16,922 bases of DNA, from positions 1 to 16,922 of the forward strand of contig BNUE01000026.1 in NCBI GenBank assembly GCA_025997135.1, in the 5' to 3' direction. The stretch comes from a candidate division SR1 bacterium. Its GTDB lineage: Bacteria; Patescibacteriota; Gracilibacteria; Absconditabacterales; Absconditicoccaceae. The notes beneath the pieces were generated by a model. The model was not told where the DNA came from and made no database searches. It was given only the letters and a program-made list of their open reading frames with translations. The position numbers and the translations under genes were made by a program. Positions 1 to 7,753 of the stretch are shown here, one piece after another. Position 1 is the first letter of the stretch. Each line of letters opens with the position of its first letter.

Positions 1-634
1 GCCACGGTTCCATCATCTTTCCATCGATTTCAATTCACTTCTGATAAGTATTATGAAAGCCTCGACGATGAGCATTATTCATCAGCCAGTCATAATATTT
101 TCAGCCGTTGGACATTATATTTCATCAGTTCACACCGAGGTCAATAGCCAAACCCAGTTCATGTTCACTCGCTCATGGCTCCGCACAGCGATCAGACGAA
201 CAACTAGCCGCTAATTCTTGCTGATATTTCGCAGATCTCCATGTAGAAGTAATCGAAAGTTTCTTTTTAAAATCAAACTCATTTGAAAAAGCCCATGCCA
301 TATCCGCAAATTCTACCCCAGCCTCCTTTCTGAGTTTAAAATTTTTCGCATTATTGGAGGTAAAAACTGAATTTATCTCTTCCAAATCTCACGCTTTATA
401 TCAAACATAGATAAAATGCTGACTATCCACAAATTTTTGACAGCTATCATCTGAGATCAAATCCCATTCTGGTTCAATTTTTTCGACTATTCATCATAAA
501 TTTATCTGTTGCGATTTGGTGAAAGGCGACAAAAAATAAGCAGACATAAATTGTCCATCTACTTTATCGATGCGAACTGTCTCAGCCAAGATAACGACTA
601 GCATCAGTAAAAGTAAAATTTTTTGAACTTTCAT
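1..634 (-). CDS. VanY-family D-alanyl-D-alanine carboxypeptidase (C-terminus beyond window)
   Basis: Likely extracytoplasmic zinc peptidase that trims D-Ala from peptidoglycan stem peptides. About 211 residues are visible. An ATG at 634 opens a short basic end and a hydrophobic stretch (residues about 4-18, ILLLLMLVVIL), a signal peptide or anchor. The catalytic core follows a STWRS segment: CAEPGASEHELGLAIDL at about 150-166 matches the SxHxxGxAxD zinc motif (His158, Asp165). Further on are YDWLMNNAHRRGFHNTYQ and DGKMMEPW, the usual VanY tail just before the last zinc His, which lies off the window. In-frame UGA codons sit at conserved glycines, for example Gly154 (173-175). The -10 box is 7 nt from the ATG, so the mRNA is probably leaderless. 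Family call is firm; exact substrate is inferred. Confidence 0.9.
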
Positions 635-640
635 TCTATG

Positions 641-668
641 ATGATAAAAAATCTAATAATGATTTCAA
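641..668 (-). promoter_or_regulatory. Promoter of the VanY-like gene
   Basis: On the minus strand TTGAAA (668-663), a 16-bp spacer and TATCAT (646-641). The start site predicted about 7 nt further coincides with the A of the ATG at 634, so the transcript would have no leader. No Shine-Dalgarno sequence is seen. Confidence 0.5.
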
Positions 669-750
669 GTGAATTAGGTTTCAAAAAAAGACCTACATTT
701 TCAAGGTTTTCACTGATAGAAGGTTTATTTTGGGAGAAAGCAGATTTTTA

Positions 751-1998
751 TTAAATAAAAGTATTTCTTAATTCACCAAATTCAATCATTTTTACTTCAC
801 CAGTTTTGCGGTTTTTGAGTTCTAATTTACCTGACTCTAAGGTTTTAGGAGAAACTAAAATACGATAAGGGATACCTATCAGGTCGCTATCAGCAAATTT
901 TTCACCAGCACGAAAATCGCGATCATCTCGCAAAACTTCAATTCACAAACTCTCTAATTCTTGATAAATCTTTTGAGTTTCAGTCAAAACTACTTCATCT
1001 GTGCCAAGGGATAATAAATGAACTTTAAATGGTGCGATACTATCTGGTAAAATGATCCCCTTTCCATCTGATAAAAGCTCTACAATTACACCCAAAAGAC
1101 GGCTAATCCCAATACCATAGCTACCCATAAAAACGTCTTGGTCTGCTCCATTTTCATCTTTGTAAGTGAGTTTGAGTGGTTTTGAGAATTTATCTGCGAG
1201 AGTAAAAATATTTCAGACTTCTACTGCTTTTTTTTCTACTAATTTAGATTTATCTAATCCCAATTTATACAAGACTTCATCATTAAAAACTTCTTTATTG
1301 ATTGCAATTTTTTTGACTTCGTCAAGGTAAATCGTATCTTCTCAAATGTCAGCCAGAGTCTGAAATTCATGAGAAAATTCACTAAAAGTTCCACCACTAG
1401 CAAAAGTTAAAAAAGTCTGATCTCCCAGTCCAACTCTAGTAAAAACATTTTGATAGGCAATTTTCATTTTTTCATAAAATTCTTGATGTTGAGCCTCATC
1501 TTTGGAAAAAGAGTATAAAGCTTTCCAATAAAATTCGCGACCACGCATTATGCCTGATTTGGCACGGGCTTCGTTGCGAAATATATTTTTGAAATCATAT
1601 AGATAAATAGGCAAATCCTTGTATGACGAGACATAGTCAGTCAAAATATGTGCAAAGGCTTCTTCGTTAGTAAAAGATAAGCCTAGTTGTCATCAGCTTT
1701 TTAATTCTGTTTTGAACCAAGTATCTACTATTTCATCACTTCGGCGATTGGTTTTTTCTCGAGTGTCTTTGTTTTGCAAGGTGGAAGTCTGCATTTCCAC
1801 TCAGCCAACTGCATTCATCTCTTCACGGATAATATTTTCAATATTTTTTAGCACCCTCAGTCCAAGTGGCAAATACGAGTATATACCAGCCATTTCCTTG
1901 AAAATATAGCCTGCACGGATCAAAAGTTGAGCATTTTTAGATTGTTCGCCAGCTGGAGCTTCTTTGCGAGTTTTGGTGAATAATTGAGACTGTTTCAT
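751..1998 (-). CDS. proS: Prolyl-tRNA synthetase, compact form without insertion domain
   Basis: Charges tRNA-Pro with proline in the cytoplasm (class II aaRS). With UGA=Gly the reading frame is continuous for 415 codons. Motif 1 region: NAVGGVEMQTS. Motif 2: IFRNEARAKSGIMRGREFYW, close to the classical FRDExRPRxGxxRxREF. The AVEVGNIF segment precedes motif 3, GSYGIGISRLLG. The C-terminal anticodon-binding domain contains LRDDRDFRAGEKFADSDLIG and ends in an FGELRN tail. At 415 aa it lacks room for the ~180-aa editing insertion (INS) of E. coli-type ProRS (about 570 aa), so proofreading of Ala-tRNA-Pro must be absent or supplied by another protein. It starts 24 bp after the aspS stop, with no visible SD, and is probably last in the operon. 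Confidence 0.96.
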
Positions 1999-2022
1999 GG
2001 TTATAAATAAGAATTAAATGAT

Positions 2023-3831
2023 TTACTCCACTCTCAAGCCAAGTTCCTTGAGCATTTGCGGATCAACCTCACTTGGAGAACCAAACATTGGATCGCGATA
2101 CTTCTGATTTTTTGGAAAAGCTATCACTTCACGGATGTTTTCACTATTACAATAAATCATAATAATCCTATCAAAACCGAAAGCACAGCCGCCATGAGGA
2201 GGGACTCCGAAAGTGAAACACTTGAGAATATGTCAGAATCTGAATTCTATTTCTGTCTCTGTAAGTCAGAGAATCGTGAAAATCGCATGCTGAAGCCTCT
2301 GATCGTGAATACGAATTGAACCGCCTCATATCTCGTATCCATCAGCCACAATATCGTAAGAGTCAGATTCCATAGAAGTGAGTTGCTGAATGTCATCGGC
2401 AGAAAGTGCATACCCATCTCTCATCTTGTCTGCCAGCTCAATTAGATACGGTATATACTGGTCTTTTGGCTTGGTAAATGGATGATGAGTAGAACCGAGC
2501 GAACCATCTGATCAAATTTCAAACATCGGAGCGTCGATCACAAAAGCGAAGTCGAGCATATCTTGTTTGTCGATAAGAAGTTGAAGCTCACGAAGTAGTT
2601 TAATCCTCAAAGCTCAGAGAAGTGAAACTGTGGAAGACCAGTCGCCAAACTGGAAAAACGCCGTCTGTCCTGATTGAATTCAGGTGAGATCGAGAAACTG
2701 ATTTTTAGATTCAGTAGTGAGGTATTTTGCCAGTGGTCATTTGAGTTCTCAGTCTGATCAAAAGATAAGATAAAGCAAACCTTTCCCTCCGTTTTCTTTG
2801 ATCACTGGTTCAAGTGTTTTCTCGATTTCGGAACGTCAGAATTCACGATCTGCAACTAGACATTTGACAGTTTGAACACCCGAGAAAAGAGAGAAATCAA
2901 CAACTTTTGACCATTCTGTCAGGTCGGTAAACTTCATATCTTCAGTTCTGAGGTCTGGTTTATCGCTTCCATAGTTGTCCATACACCATTTCCATGTATA
3001 CCTAGGGAAAGTCAGATTTTTTACCTGTTTTGTCGGAAAAGATTTGGTCATCTCCAGGAAATAGTCCTGTATCATCTCGAGGACATCATCCTGCTGAACA
3101 AACGACATCTCAAAATCTACCTGAGTAAACTCTGGCTGACGGTCACCACGAGGGTCTTCATCACGAAAACATCTAGATAGCTGAATATAGCGGTCATAAC
3201 CCGCGACCATCAGCATTTGCTTGTACTGCTGAGGTGACTGAGGCAAGACGAAGAATTTTCATTGATCAAACCTAGCGGGAACGATAAATTCACGAGAACC
3301 TTCTGGAGTATTTTTGGTAAAACAAGGCGTCTCGAAATAAACGAAATCTTTGTCATCAAAAAACTGGATAGTCTGGGTGTAAAGCTGGCTCCTGATAAGC
3401 ATTGTATCACGAAGTGATTTGCGACGAAGGTCGAGATAACGGTGTTCGAGCCTAAGTTCTTCTCACACTGGATTTTCATTATCTATCGTAAAAGGCAGCT
3501 CCGCACAAGTAGAAAGAACCAAAAGATCAGAAGGCTGAATTTCGATTTCGCCTGTTTTCATCTCAGGATTTACCATATTTGAAGGACGAGCTACTACTTT
3601 TCAGGTAATCTGCAGTACGAATTCAGCTTTTATGTCTGATAAAGATCAATTTTGAACTGAAAATTTTGTATTTGCAGGGTCGATGGCAATCTGAGTAATG
3701 CCATATCTATCACGCAAGTCAATAAAAGTCAGTCAACCAAGATTGCGAATGCGGTTTACCCATCCAGCGAGAGTGATAGTCTGATCGAGATGCTGAAGAG
3801 AAAGCTGTCAACAGGTATGAGTACGATACAT
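2023..3831 (-). CDS. aspS: Aspartyl-tRNA synthetase, bacterial type
   Basis: Charges tRNA-Asp, and perhaps tRNA-Asn for later amidation by GatCAB. 602 residues, the normal bacterial length. N-terminal OB-fold anticodon-binding domain: MYRTHTCGQL then LAGWVNRIRNLGGLTFIDLRD. Motif 1 region: LEHRYLDLRR. QSPQQYKQMLMVAGYDRYIQ leads into motif 2, RCFRDEDPRGDRQPEFTQVD. A GAD insertion domain lies at about residues 290-430. Motif 3: GVPPHGGCAFGFDRI, followed by IREVIAFPKNQKYRDPMFGSPSEV. Many conserved glycines are UGA. The start is the ATG at 3831; no SD is evident. The shared operon with gatC fits a non-discriminating AspRS, but the specificity residues cannot be judged by eye. The intergenic gap to proS is 24 bp. 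Confidence 0.97.
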
Positions 3832-3865
3832 AGAAAGTCAATAATTAATGGTTAAATATGAGTGA

Positions 3866-4456
3866 TTAATTTAAATTTTTCTCTAAATCTTCTCTGATTT
3901 TCATCATTTTTTCAACCTGATAAATATATTTATTATCATGATCTATAATTTTTAGAAGATCTAGGACTTTTTGCTGAATTTCAAGCGGATCAGCACGTCA
4001 TGTTTGGTTTCGTGCAGTAAATACTGATTCACTAATATAACTATCTAAATCTGCCTCATGTATAAAATTTGGATGTGAAATAACTTGTGAAACTAAATAT
4101 GGATCCTGAAGATTTAACGCCAACTGATTAAGTGCTTTGGTGGGCATATCTGGATAATTTATAATTTTGAGTCGTGTCGGGTGATCTATCAGATGAACAT
4201 CTGGTAATGAATGAAAGAATAAAGGCATAGACACTTCTAATCTGAATTTTTGATCTTTCCCAGAGTCTATCGCATTTATAATTTTTTGTAAATAAGTACG
4301 CCACTCTCCAGTATCGATATCTACAGTGTCCAAGATCACTAGATCATTACTTGCCATATTTAAAAATTTTTCCATCTCATCAGCTGAAGCTGGAGGAATA
4401 TGAGAAATATCTATTGCTTCAAATTCTTCTTGTGATGAAGGAGATATGTCATTCAT
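3866..4456 (-). CDS. Unknown protein between gatC and aspS
   Basis: Not recognised. 196 residues after one in-frame UGA at 3998-4000 (Gly153) is read through. The protein is soluble, with no signal peptide or membrane segment. It has an acidic, Ser/Glu-rich N-terminus (MNDISPSSQEEFEAIDISHI), a middle section with repeated LI..P/LIDHP-type motifs, and a charged C-terminal helix (KVLDLLKIIDHDN ... KMMKIREDLEKNLN) that could form a coiled coil. It lies 16 bp after gatC and 34 bp before aspS, so it is almost certainly co-transcribed with the Asp/Asn-tRNA machinery. An accessory role in tRNA-dependent amidation or charging is a guess from position only. Confidence 0.75.
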
Positions 4457-4472
4457 TGTAATTAGAAAAAAA

Positions 4473-4778
4473 TTATAAAACTTGTGAAACTTTGATAGCG
4501 TTTCCCACTAAGCGGTCTGAAGCTATATTTGCGAGAATTAACTCAGATGGAAAGTCTGATAAAGTGGTAAAGGTACGAATGGAAGAATTTGCGTTTCACA
4601 GATGAGACAAACCATCATCTATACTTTCTGCAACAATCTCAGATGAAACGATAAACTCATCAAACATCTCTTTCATCTGAGTAAAATACGTCAAAAAGAC
4701 TGGCATTTCATCCTCAGTCAAGTTAATAGCTGTGAGATTCAGTAATCTCTGAAGTTCTTGTGGTGTCATACCAGACAT
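4473..4778 (-). CDS. gatC: Asp-tRNA(Asn)/Glu-tRNA(Gln) amidotransferase subunit C
   Basis: Small structural subunit that holds GatA and GatB together in the transamidosome, which converts Asp-tRNA-Asn and/or Glu-tRNA-Gln to the amidated forms. 101 residues, usual for GatC. MTPQELQRLLNLTAINLTED followed by EMPVFLTYFTQMKEMFDEF matches the GatC N-terminal helices. The tail LANIASDRLVGNAIKVSQVL resembles the family ending ...NAP.R..NFFKVPKV. One UGA (4596-4598) is read as Gly. The ATG at 4778 (MSGMTPQ) is preferred; the frame stays open further upstream but encodes only lysine-rich and hydrophobic sequence outside the family. A TATATT box at 4791-4786 would place the mRNA start on this ATG. First gene of the minus-strand run; gatA and gatB are not in the window. 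Confidence 0.82.
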
Positions 4779-4857
4779 AATAGTAAATATAACACTATTT
4801 GCAAGAGAAAAAATAAGATAAAAAAAGCTGATCTCAAAAATTTTTAGATTAGAAGTC

Positions 4858-4885
4858 TTGACTTTTTTCTTCTTTTGTGTAAATT
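4858..4885 (+). promoter_or_regulatory. Promoter of the 153-aa gene
   Basis: TTGACT (4858-4863), 16-bp spacer, TAAATT (4880-4885). Start site predicted near 4892, leaving a leader of about 26 nt that contains an AAAGG ribosome-binding site (4907-4911) six bases before the ATG at 4918. Confidence 0.6.
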
Positions 4886-4917
4886 TGACTATTATTAAAC
4901 AATCACAAAGGTTCACA

Positions 4918-5379
4918 ATGATAAAAATTGAACAAAAAAACTACAAATGCACTTTAGAAATCTGCCTAACTGTAAATAAAATTTCTAAATTCACTTTTGC
5001 AAAAATCACAAGTGGATGCCATATCCCACATTTTAAATCTCAGGATATATCAGTCATTTGTATGAGTAGACATCATTTCCCCTGTGTAGTCGAATCAAGC
5101 TCCATATCTTTAGCTCCATCAGGACTAATCCTGCGAGTAAAGGGTCTAGAACAAAAAGATTCATCTACAAAAATCGTAAAAGATTTATTGGATGCTGATA
5201 ACTGTTCAGTCTTGGTCGTATCCAAGATTGCAAAGAAGCAATTAGTAAAAGAAAGCTGTCTAGATGAGTATGAAAACCGTATATTCTGCTATGCAGGAAG
5301 CCAAAAACAGCGTCTTACAAATCTCTGCCAAGCGAACAAAAACACTTATCACAATCACCCAAAAAATTACATTAAGTAA
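4918..5379 (+). CDS. Unknown 153-aa protein, monocistronic
   Basis: Not recognised. The ATG at 4918 is chosen because an AAAGG Shine-Dalgarno precedes it; the frame is open further upstream but that sequence overlaps the promoter. The protein is basic and Cys-rich (about nine Cys: LEICLTV, SGCHIPH, VICMSRHHFPCV, DNCSVLV, SCLDEY, RIFCYAG, TNLCQAN) with several His, and has no signal peptide or clear membrane segment. The scattered Cys and His could bind metal, but no spaced CxxC knuckle is evident. All four glycines are GGN and none is UGA, unlike the large genes around it. Its own promoter and intrinsic terminator make it a stand-alone unit, divergent from gatC. Confidence 0.7.
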   Translation: MIKIEQKNYKCTLEICLTVNKISKFTFAKITSGCHIPHFKSQDISVICMSRHHFPCVVESSSISLAPSGLILRVKGLEQKDSSTKIVKDLLDADNCSVLVVSKIAKKQLVKESCLDEYENRIFCYAGSQKQRLTNLCQANKNTYHNHPKNYIK

Positions 5380-5400
5380 TACTTCCAAATCAAAACTATT

Positions 5401-5428
5401 ATCTGCAGCATTTTGTTGCAGATTTTTT
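5401..5428 (+). terminator. Intrinsic terminator of the 153-aa gene
   Basis: Seven-base-pair stem ATCTGCA/TGCAGAT (5401-5407 with 5417-5423), 9-nt loop, followed directly by a run of six T (5423-5428), 21 bp after the stop codon. Confidence 0.85.
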
Positions 5429-5437
5429 ATAAATTAT

Positions 5438-5505
5438 AAAAAAATGTCTCCTCTCCACATAAAATAAGGGTAAGCCCATACTTATTTGGTAGCGGGAGAG
5501 AAGAC
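5438..5505 (-). terminator. 3' hairpin and U-tract of the small RNA
   Basis: 11-bp outer stem with one G-U pair (5505-5495 with 5456-5446), inner 7-bp AAATAAG/CTTATTT stem, then a run of seven T on the minus strand (5444-5438). Confidence 0.75.
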
Positions 5506-5593
5506 GTTCCTTGTACAGTGAAGTTGGAATGCCAACCCTACTGAATAGCGTATACTACTGCCTCAACAGCAAATTGCATAAACTATCATGCGA
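5438..5593 (-). ncRNA. Candidate structured small RNA, about 155 nt
   Basis: A transcription unit with no coding potential, bounded by a near-consensus promoter (5627-5600) and a strong terminator. Read on the minus strand it contains: a small GCAT/ATGC hairpin near the 5' end; a hairpin CAGT-agg-GTTGG-catt-CCAAC-ttc-ACTG (about 5547-5516) with a symmetric internal loop; and a long 3' hairpin, GTCTTCTCTCC (5505-5495) paired with GGAGAGGAGAC (5456-5446), enclosing AAATAAG/CTTATTT and ending in seven U. It converges on the 153-aa gene, so it is not the leader of any gene. It does not match what I know of tmRNA, SRP RNA or RNase P RNA. 6S RNA is not excluded, but the termini do not pair. Confidence 0.65.
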
Positions 5594-5599
5594 TACTTT

Positions 5600-5627
5600 A
5601 GTATACTCAAATAATACTAAAAGTCAA
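5600..5627 (-). promoter_or_regulatory. Promoter of the small RNA
   Basis: TTGACT (5627-5622), 16-bp spacer, TATACT (5605-5600) on the minus strand. Start site expected at about 5593. Confidence 0.7.
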
Positions 5628-5761
5628 TAGATTTCTTATCAGATGATAATTTACGTTTCTCATTTTGTTACTTTTTATATCTTTTATTTATTTCAAAACT
5701 CACTTGAAAAACCGTCAGTTTTCTTTATCTTTTTTTTGTTTATTCTTTATCATCATATCCT
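5628..5761 (+). other. Upstream region of pheT
   Basis: Very T-rich. A weak hairpin, GAAAA(A)C/GTTTTC at 5706-5723, is followed by a T-rich tract including eight T in a row, which could act as an attenuator ahead of pheT. No convincing -35/-10 pair was found. A TATCAT box at 5748-5753 lies 9 nt from the pheT ATG and resembles the box in front of the leaderless VanY-like gene. No SD is present. Confidence 0.3.
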
Positions 5762-7117
5762 ATGAAATACGTTTCCTCCCTCATCAGAAAGTATATATCT
5801 GTCAATGACACCGCAGAAAATATCGCAAACAATCTCATACTCAAGACTGTTGAGATCGAGGAAATCATTCAGCGTTCTCTTCCTGTTTCCATCGTGATAG
5901 GCAAAGTTCTGACCTGTGAGAATCATCCTGATAGCGATCATTTGCACGTATGCCAAGTAGACTGCTGAGACAAAGGACAGTTTCAGATCGTCTGCGGAGC
6001 AGATAATGTAGCTTCTTGATTGCTAGTTCCAGTAGCTCTAGAGGGCACAGAATTTAAAAAAGCCTGAATCACCATCGCTCCTCGCAAACTTCGCTGAATT
6101 GACTCAAACTGAATGATTTGTAGCAAAGGAGAGCTGGAAATCAACGAAGACAGCGACCAGCATCGAATCTGGGACTTATCACAAGATTTGGAAGTGGATG
6201 AGAATGATTTGTGAACGCCACTAGCTGAAAAATTTGAACGATTAAATACTTTCGTCCTGGATGTGGATAATAAGGGACTGACGAATAGACCTGATTTGAC
6301 GGGACATTTCGGAGTAGCGTGGGAACTGAATTCGATGTACTTTCCTGCAGGCAATATCAATTATAGCAAGCTTCCTGACTATCAGAAATCTTTTGAAACC
6401 ACCAGCATGTTAGACCTTTTGGAACATACCGAAAAAAAAGGTAAAAAGCAGGTTGTCGCAGAAACACAAGGCTTGAACAACTATATCTTGCTAGAAATCA
6501 ACAATGTGCAAGTTAAGAAAGCAGACTTCTTTATGAGGCTACAGACGCTCGACCTGGGAAGTTCGCCAATTAATAATTGGGTAGATTTTTCTAATCTTTT
6601 TATGAATATCTCTGGTCAACCCGTGCATTTCTTTGATGCCGATAAAGTGGAGGGAAATATTATCGTAAGAAACGCTAAGGAGGGGGAAGAATTCACTGAC
6701 CTTTTCGGGAAGACGCACAAACTTATTCCACAGGATATCGTTATCGCTGATGAGAAGAAGTCGCTTTGCCTTGGTGGAGTAATGGGAGGATTAAACAGTG
6801 GTGTGACCGACGAAACGAAGAATATTTTGATAGAGATTGCGAACTTTGACCCTGTGGCATTGAGAAAAACAGGAGTCAGACTTGGACTCAGGACGGATAG
6901 TGAATTGAGGAATGAGAAGAATATCAATCCGACTTTTTCTCTCTATTGTTTGTTGTTGCTTTTGGATGAATTGGGGTATTATAAGAAGTCGTTGGGAGAG
7001 TATGAGATTGGAGGGTTGAGTTATTATGTGAAGCCAGATTTGCATCCGATTGCACCCAAGAATATTACGGTGGATTGGGGGAAGATGGAGCAGTTGATTT
7101 TTGGACATGCGTCCTAG
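5762..7117 (+). CDS. pheT: Phenylalanyl-tRNA synthetase beta subunit, truncated in B5 domain
   Basis: Beta subunit of the (alpha-beta)2 PheRS. The N-terminal EMAP-like tRNA-binding domain (about 40-150) shows VSIVIGKVLTCENHPDSDHL, VCQVD and VCGADNV. Then comes LRGIDSNGMICSKGEL, and the B3/B4 region from VDNKGLTNRPDLTGHFG at about 165 through LCLGGVMGG, FDPVALRKTG and LRTDSELRNEKN. The reading ends at TAG (7115-7117) just after DWGKMEQLIFGHAS, i.e. within B5. Only 451 of the usual ~780-800 residues remain: the rest of B5, the catalytic-like core and FDX-ACB are missing, and homology stops exactly where a palindromic repeat cluster begins. Six UGA-Gly codons fall before 6215 and none after it, despite about 25 glycines. 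Either a broken gene or an assembly join; pheS is not in the window. Confidence 0.9.
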
Positions 7118-7209
7118 TGGGCCTATCCATAGGGCGATGCCATAGGTCTATGACCCATTCATAGGGCGTTGCCCTATGTTGTGATATTACGCCACTTCGT
7201 GGCTATGGG
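7118..7209 (+). repeat. Cluster of short palindromic repeats
   Basis: Two copies of CATAGGGCGWTGCC (7128-7141 and 7160-7173) at a 32-bp period. The second forms a perfect hairpin CATAGGGC-GTT-GCCCTATG (7160-7178). A further hairpin, GCCAC-TTC-GTGGC, lies at 7191-7203. The cluster is richer in G+C than its surroundings and separates the broken pheT from the Fic remnant. It resembles intergenic repeats I associate with some Bacteroidota, from memory only. Confidence 0.7.
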
Positions 7210-7473
7210 GTGTTTGCATTGGACATTAATATGTTAGCAGATTTTATAGCTAATGTACGGCAAATTCATATTTTTGGTGAGGGAAATACTAGAACAACTG
7301 CTATTTTTCTCATAAAATATCTTCGCAAACTAGGATATAAAAAGATTACCAATGACTTATTTGCAGAGCATTCGTGGTATTTTAGAAACGCACTTATTCG
7401 TGCAAATAAAGAAAAGGGAGTGATTTCGCATATCGGTTCGGATAAAACGGGACATTGGGAAATCAATATTTAA
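7210..7473 (+). pseudogene. Fic-domain protein remnant
   Basis: 87 residues. Fic enzymes transfer AMP or related groups to target proteins using the loop HxFx(D/E)GNxRT. Here it reads IHIFGEGNTRTTAIF at about 24-38, with the catalytic His kept, followed by IKYLRKLGYKKITNDLFAEH and SWYFRNALIRAN, typical of the Fic C-terminal helices. The N-terminal half of the Fic fold, including the helices that position the loop, is missing: the frame runs upstream into the repeat cluster without homology. The last ~20 residues (VISHIGSDKTGHWEI) look instead like the end of a winged-helix module, suggesting an internal deletion. No UGA among five glycines. Probably non-functional. Confidence 0.75.
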
Positions 7474-7492
7474 ACTATAAAAAACAAAAAAA

Positions 7493-7563
7493 CAAGCGGT
7501 GAGAGGATCGAACTCCCGACAACGGTTCCGAAGACCGATGTGTTGCCACTACACCAACCGCTC
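7493..7563 (-). tRNA. tRNA-Arg(UCG)
   Basis: 71 nt on the minus strand fold as a cloverleaf: acceptor GAGCGGT/ACCGCTT with a G-U first pair, D-stem GTGT/ACAC, anticodon loop CTTCGGA (anticodon UCG, reads CGA, a codon common in this window), T-arm GGGAG-TTCGATC-CTCTC, discriminator G. CCA is not encoded. The outermost anticodon-stem pair (27-43) is a U-U mismatch. A T-rich tract follows. Confidence 0.88.
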
Positions 7564-7627
7564 ACTCTCTTGCTTGATTTTTTACGTACGGAACAGTTTT
7601 TTGATCTCTTGGTTCTGGACAGAAACA

Positions 7628-7704
7628 TGGAGGCACCTATCGGATTCGAACCGATGAACCAAGGTTTTGCAGACCCGTACAATAGACCACTCTGTCAAGG
7701 TGCC
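7628..7704 (-). tRNA. tRNA-Cys(GCA)
   Basis: Cloverleaf from 7704: acceptor GGCACCT/AGGTGCC, D-stem ACAG/TTGT, anticodon loop CTGCAAA (anticodon GCA), T-arm ATCGG-TTCGAAT-CCGAT, discriminator U as required for Cys identity, then an encoded CCA (7630-7628). The 27-43 pair is a C-U mismatch. First of two tRNA genes behind the promoter at 7752-7725; the cognate synthetase gene, cysS, lies 7.5 kb away. Confidence 0.93.
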
Positions 7705-7724
7705 TTATCGCTAGTCTGATATGG

Positions 7725-7752
7725 AGTATAAAAAATCAAATACAAAAATCAA
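7725..7752 (-). promoter_or_regulatory. Promoter of the tRNA-Cys/tRNA-Arg unit
   Basis: TTGATT (7752-7747), 16-bp spacer, TATACT (7730-7725), about 20 bp upstream of mature tRNA-Cys. It starts one base after the stop codon of the PilT-like gene. Confidence 0.65.
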
Positions 7753-7753
7753 G

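Noticed and set aside
635..750. Terminator for proS (ACCT...AGGT stem with seven T on the minus strand near 700-685)
   Set aside because: Stem is only four base pairs; too weak to list as a feature.
1342..1644. proS, aspS, pilT and others as strings of frameshifted pseudogene pieces
   Set aside because: All pieces lie in one frame separated only by UGA, and each UGA falls where homologues have Gly; reading UGA as Gly restores full-length proteins.
2056..2319. Plus-strand ORF inside aspS
   Set aside because: Antisense shadow of a firmly identified gene; no motif.
5264..5467. 67-aa plus-strand ORF overlapping the 153-aa gene
   Set aside because: Different frame, and it runs through the intrinsic terminator; no SD.
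5983..6360. Minus-strand ORF inside pheT
   Set aside because: Low-complexity Ser-rich shadow opposite conserved PheT sequence.
7118..7209. CRISPR array at the repeat cluster
   Set aside because: Only two short imperfect palindromic copies at 32-bp period, no uniform spacers and no cas genes.
7470..7682. 70-aa minus-strand ORF
   Set aside because: Covers tRNA-Arg and part of tRNA-Cys; coding is incidental.
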